DNA of 17,940 bases from JBDRKN01 sp043813955 (GTDB lineage Bacteria > Patescibacteriota > Patescibacteriia > Patescibacteriales > Patescibacteriaceae): the NCBI GenBank assembly GCA_043813955.1, contig JBDRKN010000026.1, positions 1 to 17,940 on the forward strand, written 5' to 3'. The notes under the pieces are model-generated. The model ran no database searches. It was given only the letters and a program-made list of their open reading frames with translations, and was not told where the DNA came from. How positions within the stretch are numbered: position 1 is the stretch's first letter; each line of letters starts with the position of its first letter. Positions 11,323 to 17,940 of this stretch are shown piece after piece. Made by a program: the position numbers and the translations under genes.

Positions 11323-13185
11323 ATGTCTGACAAGAAATGGAAAAACCTGCCGAAACATTGGACATTGCTAGCCATTATTGTTTTATCTGTTTTGATTATA
11401 TTCCTGCTAGGAGGTTTTATTCTTCAAAAATTATATAGTGACCGCATTTATCCAGGAGTTCAGGTTGGAGAGCTTGATCTGACAGGCAAGACCTTGGAAG
11501 ATGCCCAAAAATATATTCAAAAACAGACAAGCCAGCTTAAAGACGGGATTGTTTTCTATTACAAAGACAAGGAGCTGGCAGTCAGTCCTACAATAGCTTC
11601 TTTTGATATTGATTTGTCTTATCAGATTTTTACTGTTAATGCGCATAAAACAGCTGAACAGGCCTTTGCTGTTGGGCGAGGTTTTAATTTTTTTATTAAT
11701 TTAAAAGATAAATTTCTTAGTTTGATATTTAAGAAAAAAATAGATTTAATAGCTGAGATTAATCAGGAAAAATTAAAAGAATTATTAAAAACAAATTTTG
11801 ACGAGTTTGCAGTCTTAGTACAGGAAGCGCAGATTGTAAGAGATGATCATGGGAATTTTTTTGTCAGGCCAGAGCAAGACGGTCTGGCTATTGATTATGA
11901 CCAGGCTTTGGATGATTTTGCAGACAGGCTGTCAAAAATTGAGCTTGAGCCAATAGGCTTGGTGTCAAAAAAAATTAAACCAACAGTTTTAAAGCAAAAT
12001 GCCCTTAATATTGATCATCAGGCCAAGCAAATTTTGTCATTAGCCCCGTTAACATTAAATTATGAAGATAAATCATGGGTCATAGAGGAGAGTCAGATTT
12101 CTGAATGGCTGTCTTTGGAATTAAATCCTGAAGCGCACAAAAAAGAAGTTATTGCAAGCCTGAATCAGGAATTGATAGAACAGTATTTAAAGGAAAAAAT
12201 TGCTTTAGAATTAGACCAGCCTGCAATTGAAGCTAAATTTAAAATGTCTGGCAACCGCGTATCTGTTTTTCAGCAAGGGCAGGATGGATGGGAAATGAAT
12301 ATTAAAAAAAGCTCTGAAAGAATAATCGCAGCTGTTAGAAATAATGAAACAAAAATTTCTTTAATAGTTGAGGAAACAAAAGCAATAAGTGATTTAGAAG
12401 AACCAAAAAAAATAGGCATTGTAGAAATAGTTGGCACAGGCAAATCTAATTTTGCAGGATCACCGCCTAATAGGCGGCATAATATTAGGGTGGGCGCTGA
12501 GACTTTGAACGGCCTGCTTATTAAATCTGGGCAAGAGTTTTCATTGCTGCAGGCTCTTGGAGAAATAAATGCTAATACAGGCTATTTGACAGAATTAGTA
12601 ATCAAAGATAATAAAACAATACCAGAATACGGAGGAGGTCTGTGCCAGATTGGAACAACTATGTTTAGAGTTGCTTTAGGGGCAGGCATGCCTATTACTA
12701 TGAGGAGAAGCCATTCATATAGAGTTTCATATTATGAGCCAGCCGGCACTGACGCCACTATCTATAGTCCATGGCCTGATTTTAAATTTATCAATGACAT
12801 GGACCATTATTTATTATTGCAAACAAGAATTGAAGGCAATGATTTAATTTTTGATTTATGGGGCACCAAAGATAACAGGATTATAGAGCAGACCAAGCCG
12901 TCTATTTACAACATTACTAAGCCAGAACCAACTAAGATTATTGAAACTTTGGATTTGCCTGCTGGTGAAAAAAAATGCACTGAACGTGCCCATAATGGAG
13001 CAGATACATATTTTGACTATACTGTAACTTATTCTGACGGCGAAGTTAAAGAAGAAAGATATTATTCCCATTATGTAGCATGGCAGGAAGTTTGTTTATT
13101 AGGAGTAGAACAGCTAAGCGACCAAACCACTGGCATAGGAGTTTATGAAAAAATGAGAGAGCAGCTGCTTAATCAGGAAAACTAA
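11323..13185 (+). CDS. VanW family protein with peptidoglycan-binding-like repeats, membrane-anchored
   Basis: 620 aa. An N-terminal membrane anchor (about residues 15-37, TLLAIIVLSVLIIFLLGGFI) is followed by YoaR-like putative peptidoglycan-binding repeats (YPGVQVGELDLTGKTLEDAQ near 45 and a second, weaker copy at ~200-350). A VanW domain spans about 370-515: NIRVGAETLNGLLIKSGQEF, PEYGGGLCQIGTTMFRVAL, MRRSHSYRVSYYEPAGTDAT and SPWPDFKFIND. The C-terminal ~90 residues (YFDYTVTYSDGEVKEERYY) resemble a G5-like extension. Family members are exported wall-associated proteins of unclear activity. A cell-envelope role is likely. The TAA lies in the stem of the terminator at 13182-13212. Confidence 0.9.
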   Translation: MSDKKWKNLPKHWTLLAIIVLSVLIIFLLGGFILQKLYSDRIYPGVQVGELDLTGKTLEDAQKYIQKQTSQLKDGIVFYYKDKELAVSPTIASFDIDLSYQIFTVNAHKTAEQAFAVGRGFNFFINLKDKFLSLIFKKKIDLIAEINQEKLKELLKTNFDEFAVLVQEAQIVRDDHGNFFVRPEQDGLAIDYDQALDDFADRLSKIELEPIGLVSKKIKPTVLKQNALNIDHQAKQILSLAPLTLNYEDKSWVIEESQISEWLSLELNPEAHKKEVIASLNQELIEQYLKEKIALELDQPAIEAKFKMSGNRVSVFQQGQDGWEMNIKKSSERIIAAVRNNETKISLIVEETKAISDLEEPKKIGIVEIVGTGKSNFAGSPPNRRHNIRVGAETLNGLLIKSGQEFSLLQALGEINANTGYLTELVIKDNKTIPEYGGGLCQIGTTMFRVALGAGMPITMRRSHSYRVSYYEPAGTDATIYSPWPDFKFINDMDHYLLLQTRIEGNDLIFDLWGTKDNRIIEQTKPSIYNITKPEPTKIIETLDLPAGEKKCTERAHNGADTYFDYTVTYSDGEVKEERYYSHYVAWQEVCLLGVEQLSDQTTGIGVYEKMREQLLNQEN

Positions 13186-13212
13186 AACACCCTTTATTAA
13201 AGAGTGTTTTAG
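13182..13212. terminator. Bidirectional terminator after the VanW gene
   Basis: CTAAAACAC...CTTT-ATT-AAAG...GTGTTTTAG with one mismatch. TTTT follows on both strands. It ends the VanW transcript and would also end the opposing candidate ncRNA. Confidence 0.7.
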
Positions 13213-13354
13213 TTTTAAAGCTTGACTTGAGCGGGTAGGCAAGAAATTTTTCGTTAGAAAAAGTCTAGTCTAAACCGGACCAATTCTAGCGAGAAAATCC
13301 CCATGCTTGTCGTGCCTAGCCCGCTCAAAGCAAGCTTTTTCAATTGTACAGAAT
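13182..13354 (-). ncRNA. Candidate structured ncRNA, long 6S-like hairpin
   Basis: A consensus promoter at 13388-13360 starts a ~170-nt minus-strand RNA ending at the 13212-13182 terminator. No ORF is seen. It folds into one long hairpin (13338-13217): closing stem AAAGCTTG/CAAGCTTT, then TTGAGCGGG/CCCGCTCAA, TAGGCA/TGCCTA, an asymmetric bubble (about 14 nt on the 5' side, 4 nt on the 3' side), then ATTTTctCGCTAGAA/TTCTAaCGAAAAAT and a terminal loop with GGTC/GACT pairing. One rod with closing stem, central bubble and terminal stem is the general shape of 6S RNA; sequence alone does not prove this. It does not show the conserved SRP RNA loop or RNase P RNA cores. Confidence 0.5.
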
Positions 13355-13359
13355 ATAGC

Positions 13360-13388
13360 AGTATATCATACATAAAAAGACTTGTCAA
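13360..13388 (-). promoter_or_regulatory. Consensus promoter of the candidate structured ncRNA
   Basis: Minus strand: -35 TTGACA (13388-13383), 17-bp spacer, extended -10 TGA-TATACT (-10 at 13365-13360). It is isolated from endoQ upstream by the terminator at 13451-13479, so it defines its own unit. Confidence 0.7.
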
Positions 13389-13450
13389 GGTTAGCCAAAA
13401 TTCATATTTTGTCCTTATTTATATTTTTAGTTAATTTTAGCTATTTATTT

Positions 13451-13479
13451 AAAAAATCTGTTAAATTAACAGATTTTTT
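13451..13479. terminator. Terminator of the EndoQ-like gene
   Basis: AAAAAATCTGTT (13451-13462) / AACAGATTTTTT (13468-13479), perfect 12-bp stem, 5-nt loop, T-run included in the stem. It lies 25 bp beyond the stop of the minus-strand gene. Confidence 0.75.
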
Positions 13480-13503
13480 GTTTTAATTTGTGTTTTGATT
13501 TAT

Positions 13504-14754
13504 TTAAAACATAGAGTTTTGCTTGTTAAAGATTTTTTCATGGTCATGAAATATATTAATACTGCCGTATTGGCCGTCAAAACCAGGTAAAATAATCAAA
13601 TCCCCTTGCCTTACTTTTTTAATGCCAAGAGCAATCTCAGGCCAGTTCGCCTTCTTTATCTCATCTATGTCAGCATTAAGCAAAATATTTAATTCATTTT
13701 TAAATTCTTTGATCAAATTATTATATTGTTCAATCACTTTTTTAGATTGACGGCTTTTAATGCCCATAGATTCAGCTATAATTTTGTCTAGTCCAACTAA
13801 TTTTTTAAAATTAGCTGCTTTTTTTAGCCTATAACCCTCAGGCCTGTCAGCCAATTGCTCTACCCTATTCATTACGCCGATTATCAAAGGCTTCTTGCAT
13901 TTTGGGCAAATATTATTATTTTTCACCGAAGTTTTTGGATCACAGCTAAAATTGCAGTTTCTATGGCCGTCAAAATGATACATTCCTTCTTCTGGATAGA
14001 ATTCAATAGTGTATTTTAATTTATCAGATTTATTTTTAATTATATTATAGATTTCATCATAAGTGATTTTTTCTAAATCCATAACATTGGCCTCTCGGCC
14101 AATATTTAATAATGAATGAGCATCTGAATTAGATAAAATAGTCAGTTTATCTAAAGAAGATAACCGCCAATTCATAGCCGGATCGCTGGACAAGCCAGTT
14201 TCTATGGCATAAATATGCTTTGTCTGCTCCTGAAAGCATTCTTGCATAGAGTCAAAGCCTGATTTAGATCCAAAAACAGAAAACCAGGGCGTCCAGATAT
14301 GCGCAGGGTAGATTAAAAATTTTGGATCAATGCTTAAACAAAGCTTAACTAGCTCTGGAGCGCTGATTCCAAGTATTGGCCTGCCGTCAGACCTGATATT
14401 AAATTTTGTATCTAAAAAATTATTTAATTTTTCTACTGCTTTAATGTTTGGAGCATGGAGCATTATATGTATTCTCCTGGCCTTATCCCCTGATTTGTAA
14501 ATTAAAGACAGTTCTGTTGATAATATGAATTTAATTTTGTCATCCTTGGCTGTTTTTAACTTATACAATCCTGTATTTATTTCTTCCAGCTCTTGTTTAA
14601 TATTCTTAAACCACGCAGGATAAGTAAAATCGCCTGTTGCTATAATATCCACGCCTTTAATTCTGCATGCTTTTTCAATATTTGATAAAGTAAGCTGCGG
14701 AGAACAGGCTCTGGAGTATTTGGAATGAATATGTAAATCAAGAATTTGCTGCAT
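13504..14754 (-). CDS. PHP-domain endonuclease, EndoQ-like (deaminated-base repair)
   Basis: 416 aa. The N-terminal PHP metal-binding domain begins QQILDLHIHSKYSRACSPQL (His8 and His10), then IKGVDIIATGDFTYPAW, FILSTELSLIY, RRIHIMLHAP, PKFLIYPAHIWTPWF with GSKSGFDSM, and ILSNSDAHSLLNIGREANVM. A zinc-ribbon-like CNFSCDP...CPKCKKPL follows near the 280-310 region, then NRVEQLADRPEGY and a C-terminal domain with LPGFDGQYGSI. This order matches Endonuclease Q, which nicks 5' to uracil, hypoxanthine and similar lesions in Thermococcales and some Bacillus. Activity in this organism is inferred. It has its own extended -10 and terminator. The DNA-repair gene uvrA lies nearby. Confidence 0.85.
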   Translation of the reverse strand: MQQILDLHIHSKYSRACSPQLTLSNIEKACRIKGVDIIATGDFTYPAWFKNIKQELEEINTGLYKLKTAKDDKIKFILSTELSLIYKSGDKARRIHIMLHAPNIKAVEKLNNFLDTKFNIRSDGRPILGISAPELVKLCLSIDPKFLIYPAHIWTPWFSVFGSKSGFDSMQECFQEQTKHIYAIETGLSSDPAMNWRLSSLDKLTILSNSDAHSLLNIGREANVMDLEKITYDEIYNIIKNKSDKLKYTIEFYPEEGMYHFDGHRNCNFSCDPKTSVKNNNICPKCKKPLIIGVMNRVEQLADRPEGYRLKKAANFKKLVGLDKIIAESMGIKSRQSKKVIEQYNNLIKEFKNELNILLNADIDEIKKANWPEIALGIKKVRQGDLIILPGFDGQYGSINIFHDHEKIFNKQNSMF

Positions 14755-14777
14755 AAACCTAAATTTAATTAATATTT

Positions 14778-14786
14778 ATTATAGCA
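14778..14786 (-). promoter_or_regulatory. Extended -10 promoter of the EndoQ-like gene
   Basis: TGC-TATAAT on the minus strand (14786-14778), 23 bp before the ATG at 14754. No strong -35. Confidence 0.5.
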
Positions 14787-14810
14787 TAATATTAATTTAA
14801 ATAAATAAAA

Positions 14811-14834
14811 AACTCCTCTGTTTAAAGAGGAGTT
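14811..14834 (-). terminator. Terminator of the unknown 172-aa gene
   Basis: AACTCCTCT (14811-14819) / AGAGGAGTT (14826-14834), perfect 9-bp stem, 6-nt loop, then TTTTTTATT on the minus strand. It separates this gene from endoQ. Confidence 0.8.
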
Positions 14835-14867
14835 AAACATGTCTTGTAAATTTTTTGGTGTTATATA

Positions 14868-15386
14868 CTATCCATATGTGCCTTCACTAATTTTTTTATT
14901 GTCTGAACAAGCTTGTTCATACACTTTTAGAGTTATATACTCTCCATTATTATCAGGCAGTTTGCCACCATTATGTTCAAAGGCTAGAATTTTTCTCCAT
15001 ATACTTTTATGTATTTTTAGCAAGTAAGCCTTGTCATAGGGCCAGCAACCATTAGGAATATCATCTTTAGTTAACTCATCAATTTTTTTTTGTTCTGCTT
15101 CATATTTATCATATTCATTCACTGCAGATTTATCCTTTATTTTTTCCAAATATTTGTTAACAATATCTGGGGTTAACGGATCTCTTGATCGAATTAATTG
15201 CTGTTCCTCTTTGGTGCATGCCACCATGGTAATTTTTATTTCATCTCGTCGTTGCTGCATCATATCTGATTGTTCAGATTTAGATGTTAATGAATTAAAT
15301 TCCTCAATTTCTTCTTGGTTGAAGAAATTGGAAAGTTGATCAGCAGTAGTTTCTGAGGTGCTGATATAGGTAAGTTTTGTCGGCAT
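14868..15386 (-). CDS. Unknown soluble protein, 172 aa
   Basis: Starts MPTKLTYISTSETTADQLSN. The start at 15386 is chosen because a Shine-Dalgarno AAGGGGGAAT precedes it; a start at 15446 would add 20 hydrophobic residues (MSCVLNLIKIIFLHFLRGNL) with no SD. The protein is hydrophilic and rich in Glu, Lys, Asp and Gln, probably mostly helical (FFNQEEIEEFNSLTSKSEQS; YEAEQKKIDELTKDDI). It has three scattered cysteines, no transmembrane segment and no motif I recognise. A consensus promoter and a clean terminator show it is a self-contained transcription unit between two repair genes. The stop is TAG. Function is unknown. Confidence 0.75.
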   Translation of the reverse strand: MPTKLTYISTSETTADQLSNFFNQEEIEEFNSLTSKSEQSDMMQQRRDEIKITMVACTKEEQQLIRSRDPLTPDIVNKYLEKIKDKSAVNEYDKYEAEQKKIDELTKDDIPNGCWPYDKAYLLKIHKSIWRKILAFEHNGGKLPDNNGEYITLKVYEQACSDNKKISEGTYG

Positions 15387-15470
15387 GAGATTCCCCCTTA
15401 AGAAATGTAAAAAAATTATTTTAATTAGATTTAGAACGCAAGACATGTTTTAAAGAACCAATAATTATTA

Positions 15471-15499
15471 AATATAGCAATAATTAAAAAGTTTGTCAA
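15471..15499 (-). promoter_or_regulatory. Promoter of the unknown 172-aa gene
   Basis: Minus strand: -35 TTGACA (15499-15494), 17-bp spacer, extended -10 TGC-TATATT (-10 at 15476-15471). The leader to the ATG at 15386 is about 78 nt, unusually long for this window. Confidence 0.7.
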
Positions 15500-15522
15500 C
15501 AAGAAAAAATATACTATTACCA

Positions 15523-15551
15523 TTGCCAGAAGCAAAAATTTAATGTATACT
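15523..15551 (+). promoter_or_regulatory. uvrA promoter
   Basis: -35 TTGCCA (15523-15528), 17-bp spacer, -10 TATACT (15546-15551). The predicted start, about 15558, falls within the Shine-Dalgarno-like AGGAGG (15553-15558), so either the mRNA starts earlier or the SD is mostly outside the transcript. No LexA-type operator is recognised. Confidence 0.5.
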
Positions 15552-15574
15552 AAGGAGGATTAACTTTAAATTTT

Positions 15575-17940
15575 ATGCCTCAAAACGGTAAAGAGCCTTT
15601 AAATAATGGCCATTCATTCATTAAGGTCAGGGGAGCGCGAGTGAATAATTTAAAAAATATTGATGTAGATATTCCTAGAAATCAGTTAGTGGTGATTACC
15701 GGGCTTTCTGGTTCTGGAAAATCATCTTTAGCCTTTGATACTATTTACGCAGAAGGGCAGAGAAGGTATGTTGAATCGCTTTCTGCCTATGCCAGGCAGT
15801 TTGTAGGCTTAATCAACAAGCCAGATGTGGACTCTATTGAAGGCCTGTCTCCTGCTATTTCCATAGACCAGCGTTCTGCTGGCAATAACCCCCGTTCTAC
15901 TGTAGGCACTATTACAGAAGTCTATGATTATTTGCGCCTGCTTTATGCCAGAATAGGCATTGCGCATTGTTTGCATTGCAAAAAAGCTATTAAGCCATAT
16001 TCTAAGAATGAAATTTTAAAGCAGATCAGCAAGAATTTTGAAAACAAGGAAATAATTATTTTAGCTCCTTTGTTCCATCAAAAAAAAGGCGAATACAAGA
16101 ATTTGATTAATACCATGTCGCGCACTGGCTTTAGCCATATCAGATTTGACAATCAGTTTTACGGCTTAGACGAATTTGCTGATCTTGAAGTAGATAAAAG
16201 CAAGCCTCATAATCTTGAGCTGGTTATTGACCAGATTTTAGTGAATAAAGATCATCAGGAAGTAAAAGAAATAATTGACCATGCATTAGACTTGGCTAAT
16301 GGCTTGGTTACGGTTTTAGATGCTAAGACAAAAAAAGGAAGATCATATTCCCAGCTTTTATCCTGCCTTAATTGTGATTTTAATCTTTTAGAGCTTGAAC
16401 CAAGGAATTTTTCCTTTAATTCTCCTAATGGAGCATGCATAGACTGTTCTGGGCTTGGCGTTAAGCTGGAAGTTGATCCAGAATTAATATTTAACAAAAA
16501 ATTAACCATTGCCGAGGGTGGTATTAAGCCATGGGTTCAGACAACAAATGGCCAGTCGCTACAAATAAAAATCTTAGAACAGGCAGCTATGAAAACTGGA
16601 TTTGATTTAAACACGCCTATCATGGAGCTTGATTCAAAACAGTTAAAGCTTCTTCTCTATGGCAATAATCAGGAATTTAAAGGAATAGTATCTGATTTAA
16701 AAGAACGATATGAAAAAACTGATTCAGATTATGTTAGAAAAGATCTGGAAAATTATATGCGAGAGCAAATTTGTTCTTCCTGCAAGGGCAAGCGTCTGCG
16801 TCCAGAGTATTTGGCAGTAAAAATTGATGAAAAATCAATTCACGACCTGGTTGTTTTGCCAATCAGCAATTTAAAAAAACTTTTAACTAAATGGCAGAAT
16901 AACACAATTAGCGAGCAGCAAAAAAAGATTGCCCAGCCTATTCTTAAGGCAGTTCAATCTAGATTAAAATTATTATCTGATGTTGGCTTGGATTATTTAA
17001 CTTTAGACAGGCGCTCTACAACCATTTCCGGAGGAGAAGCGCAGAGAATCAGATTAGCTACGCAGATTGGCACTAATTTGACAGGAATAATTTATGTTCT
17101 TGATGAACCATCTGTTGGTTTGCACCATCGTGATAATGACAAGCTAATTGCTACTTTGCAGCAGCTGCGTGATTTGCAAAATACTGTGATTGTTGTAGAG
17201 CATGATGAGGCAACAATGAGGGCTGCTGACTACATTATTGATGTTGGGCCCGGGGCCGGAGGACATGGCGGAAAGATTGTTGCTATTGGAACTATTAATG
17301 AAATTAAGAAAAACAAAAATTCTTTGACTGGCCAGTATTTGTCAGGCCAGAAAAAAATTGAAACCAGGGGCAAATACAGAGAAGGCAATGGCAAAAAAAT
17401 TAAAATAATAAAAGCAAGTGAGCATAATTTAAAAAATATTAATGTTGATATTCCATTAGGAACATTTGTAGCCATTACTGGAGTCTCTGGCTCTGGCAAA
17501 TCAACCTTAATGACTGATATTTTAGCCAGGGCTTTGAGCCAGAAATTCTACAGAGCCAAGACTATGCCTGGCAAGCATAAGGAAATACAAGGCTTGCAGC
17601 ATATTGATAAGGTGATTAATATTGACCAGTCTCCGATTGGCAGAACTCCTAGGTCAAATCCGGCTACTTACACAGGTTTGTTTGCTCCAATCAGAGAATT
17701 ATTTGCTAATCAGCCTGAAGCTCAGCTTAAGAATTTCAAGGCAGGACATTTTTCCTTTAATGTGCCTGGAGGAAGATGCGAAACATGTTCTGGAGATGGA
17801 TTATTAAAAATTGAAATGCAATTTTTGTCAGATGTGTATGTTAAATGCGATGCATGCAGGGGGATGAGGTATAAAAAAGAGGTGCTTGATATTTATTATC
17901 ATGGAAAAAATATTGCTGATATTTTAGCTATGACTGTTGA
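15575..17940 (+). CDS. uvrA: Excinuclease ABC subunit A (UvrA), 3' end outside the window
   Basis: The first ~788 codons are present; the frame is open to the window edge (the family is usually ~940 aa). UvrA is the damage-recognition ATPase of nucleotide excision repair, acting as a dimer with UvrB. It starts MPQNGKEPLNNGHSFIKVRG. First ATPase: Walker A GLSGSGKSS at residues 43-51, zinc-binding cysteines (CLHC; CLNC...CIDC; CSSC), ABC signature TISGGEAQRI from ~483 and Walker B VLDEPSVGLHHRD. Second ATPase: Walker A GVSGSGKST at ~636-644 and the CETC...CDAC zinc module near the end. The start ATG follows AGGAGG by 16 bp. The promoter is divergent from that of the 172-aa gene. Confidence 0.97.
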   Translation, partial: MPQNGKEPLNNGHSFIKVRGARVNNLKNIDVDIPRNQLVVITGLSGSGKSSLAFDTIYAEGQRRYVESLSAYARQFVGLINKPDVDSIEGLSPAISIDQRSAGNNPRSTVGTITEVYDYLRLLYARIGIAHCLHCKKAIKPYSKNEILKQISKNFENKEIIILAPLFHQKKGEYKNLINTMSRTGFSHIRFDNQFYGLDEFADLEVDKSKPHNLELVIDQILVNKDHQEVKEIIDHALDLANGLVTVLDAKTKKGRSYSQLLSCLNCDFNLLELEPRNFSFNSPNGACIDCSGLGVKLEVDPELIFNKKLTIAEGGIKPWVQTTNGQSLQIKILEQAAMKTGFDLNTPIMELDSKQLKLLLYGNNQEFKGIVSDLKERYEKTDSDYVRKDLENYMREQICSSCKGKRLRPEYLAVKIDEKSIHDLVVLPISNLKKLLTKWQNNTISEQQKKIAQPILKAVQSRLKLLSDVGLDYLTLDRRSTTISGGEAQRIRLATQIGTNLTGIIYVLDEPSVGLHHRDNDKLIATLQQLRDLQNTVIVVEHDEATMRAADYIIDVGPGAGGHGGKIVAIGTINEIKKNKNSLTGQYLSGQKKIETRGKYREGNGKKIKIIKASEHNLKNINVDIPLGTFVAITGVSGSGKSTLMTDILARALSQKFYRAKTMPGKHKEIQGLQHIDKVINIDQSPIGRTPRSNPATYTGLFAPIRELFANQPEAQLKNFKAGHFSFNVPGGRCETCSGDGLLKIEMQFLSDVYVKCDACRGMRYKKEVLDIYYHGKNIADILAMTV

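Noticed and set aside
13217..13338. Long hairpin as SRP RNA, RNase P RNA or tmRNA
   Set aside because: The conserved SRP GGAAGCAGC-type loop, RNase P core and tmRNA tRNA-like ends are not found on either strand.
201..15386. Alternative genetic code with TGA as Gly or Trp
   Set aside because: Conserved genes are full length with no internal TGA, and Trp/Gly use normal codons. Only one ambiguous TGA, in the 3D-gene start region, is seen.
15387..15446. Signal-anchor form of the 172-aa unknown protein starting at 15446
   Set aside because: The Shine-Dalgarno AAGGGGGAAT directly precedes the ATG at 15386, and no SD precedes 15446.

Overview
The window looks like the origin-proximal part of a small, AT-rich genome of a Candidate Phyla Radiation (Patescibacteria, Parcubacteria-like) bacterium. 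The evidence is the dnaA / rpmH-rnpA-yidD-yidC order, a short YidC without a large periplasmic domain, CPR-type small membrane proteins, a VanW/peptidoglycan-binding protein, a 3D-domain exported protein and tRNAs without encoded CCA. This placement is inferred from gene content and base composition; no database was searched. All 18 complete protein genes end in TAA or TAG and none in TGA.

Layout. Positions 1-200 hold a run of DnaA-box-like sites next to a (TAA)5 tract, so the left edge probably lies inside oriC. dnaA (minus) follows, with three more DnaA-box-like sites phased at 11 bp upstream of it (1626-1656). A plus-strand block then carries a polytopic membrane protein and the rpmH-rnpA-yidD-yidC operon behind a sigma70-type promoter. 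From 4260 to 9000 is an accessory-like stretch: three tRNA genes (Cys, Ala, Arg), an exported 3D-domain protein with a disrupted start region, a GLxx-tetrapeptide membrane protein, a methyltransferase plus small membrane protein pair, and a degenerate receiver-domain protein. It also holds nine copies of a palindrome centred on AGTCCACAGTACTGTGGACT, in two clusters of opposite orientation. From 9030 to 13185 is a plus-strand run: bactofilin, a DAG-kinase-fold protein, clpP, hsp20 and VanW. The right end carries the EndoQ-like PHP nuclease, an unknown 172-aa protein (both minus) and the first ~788 codons of uvrA (plus, cut by the window edge).

How the pieces fit. The left half concerns replication initiation (dnaA, boxes), translation and tRNA processing (L34, RnpA, tRNAs) and membrane insertion (YidD, YidC). 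The middle-right block concerns envelope, cytoskeleton and proteostasis. The right end is DNA repair (EndoQ, UvrA).

What stands out. (1) The oriented palindrome family, spaced mostly 67-74 bp and interspersed with DnaA-box-like sequences near the origin. (2) Three promoter-to-terminator units on the minus strand with no convincing ORF (about 4523-4272, 5916-5854 and 13354-13182), which are candidate small RNAs; the last folds into a long 6S-like hairpin. (3) An in-frame TGA separating the only upstream ATG from the signal peptide of the 3D-domain gene, in a window with no TGA stop codons.
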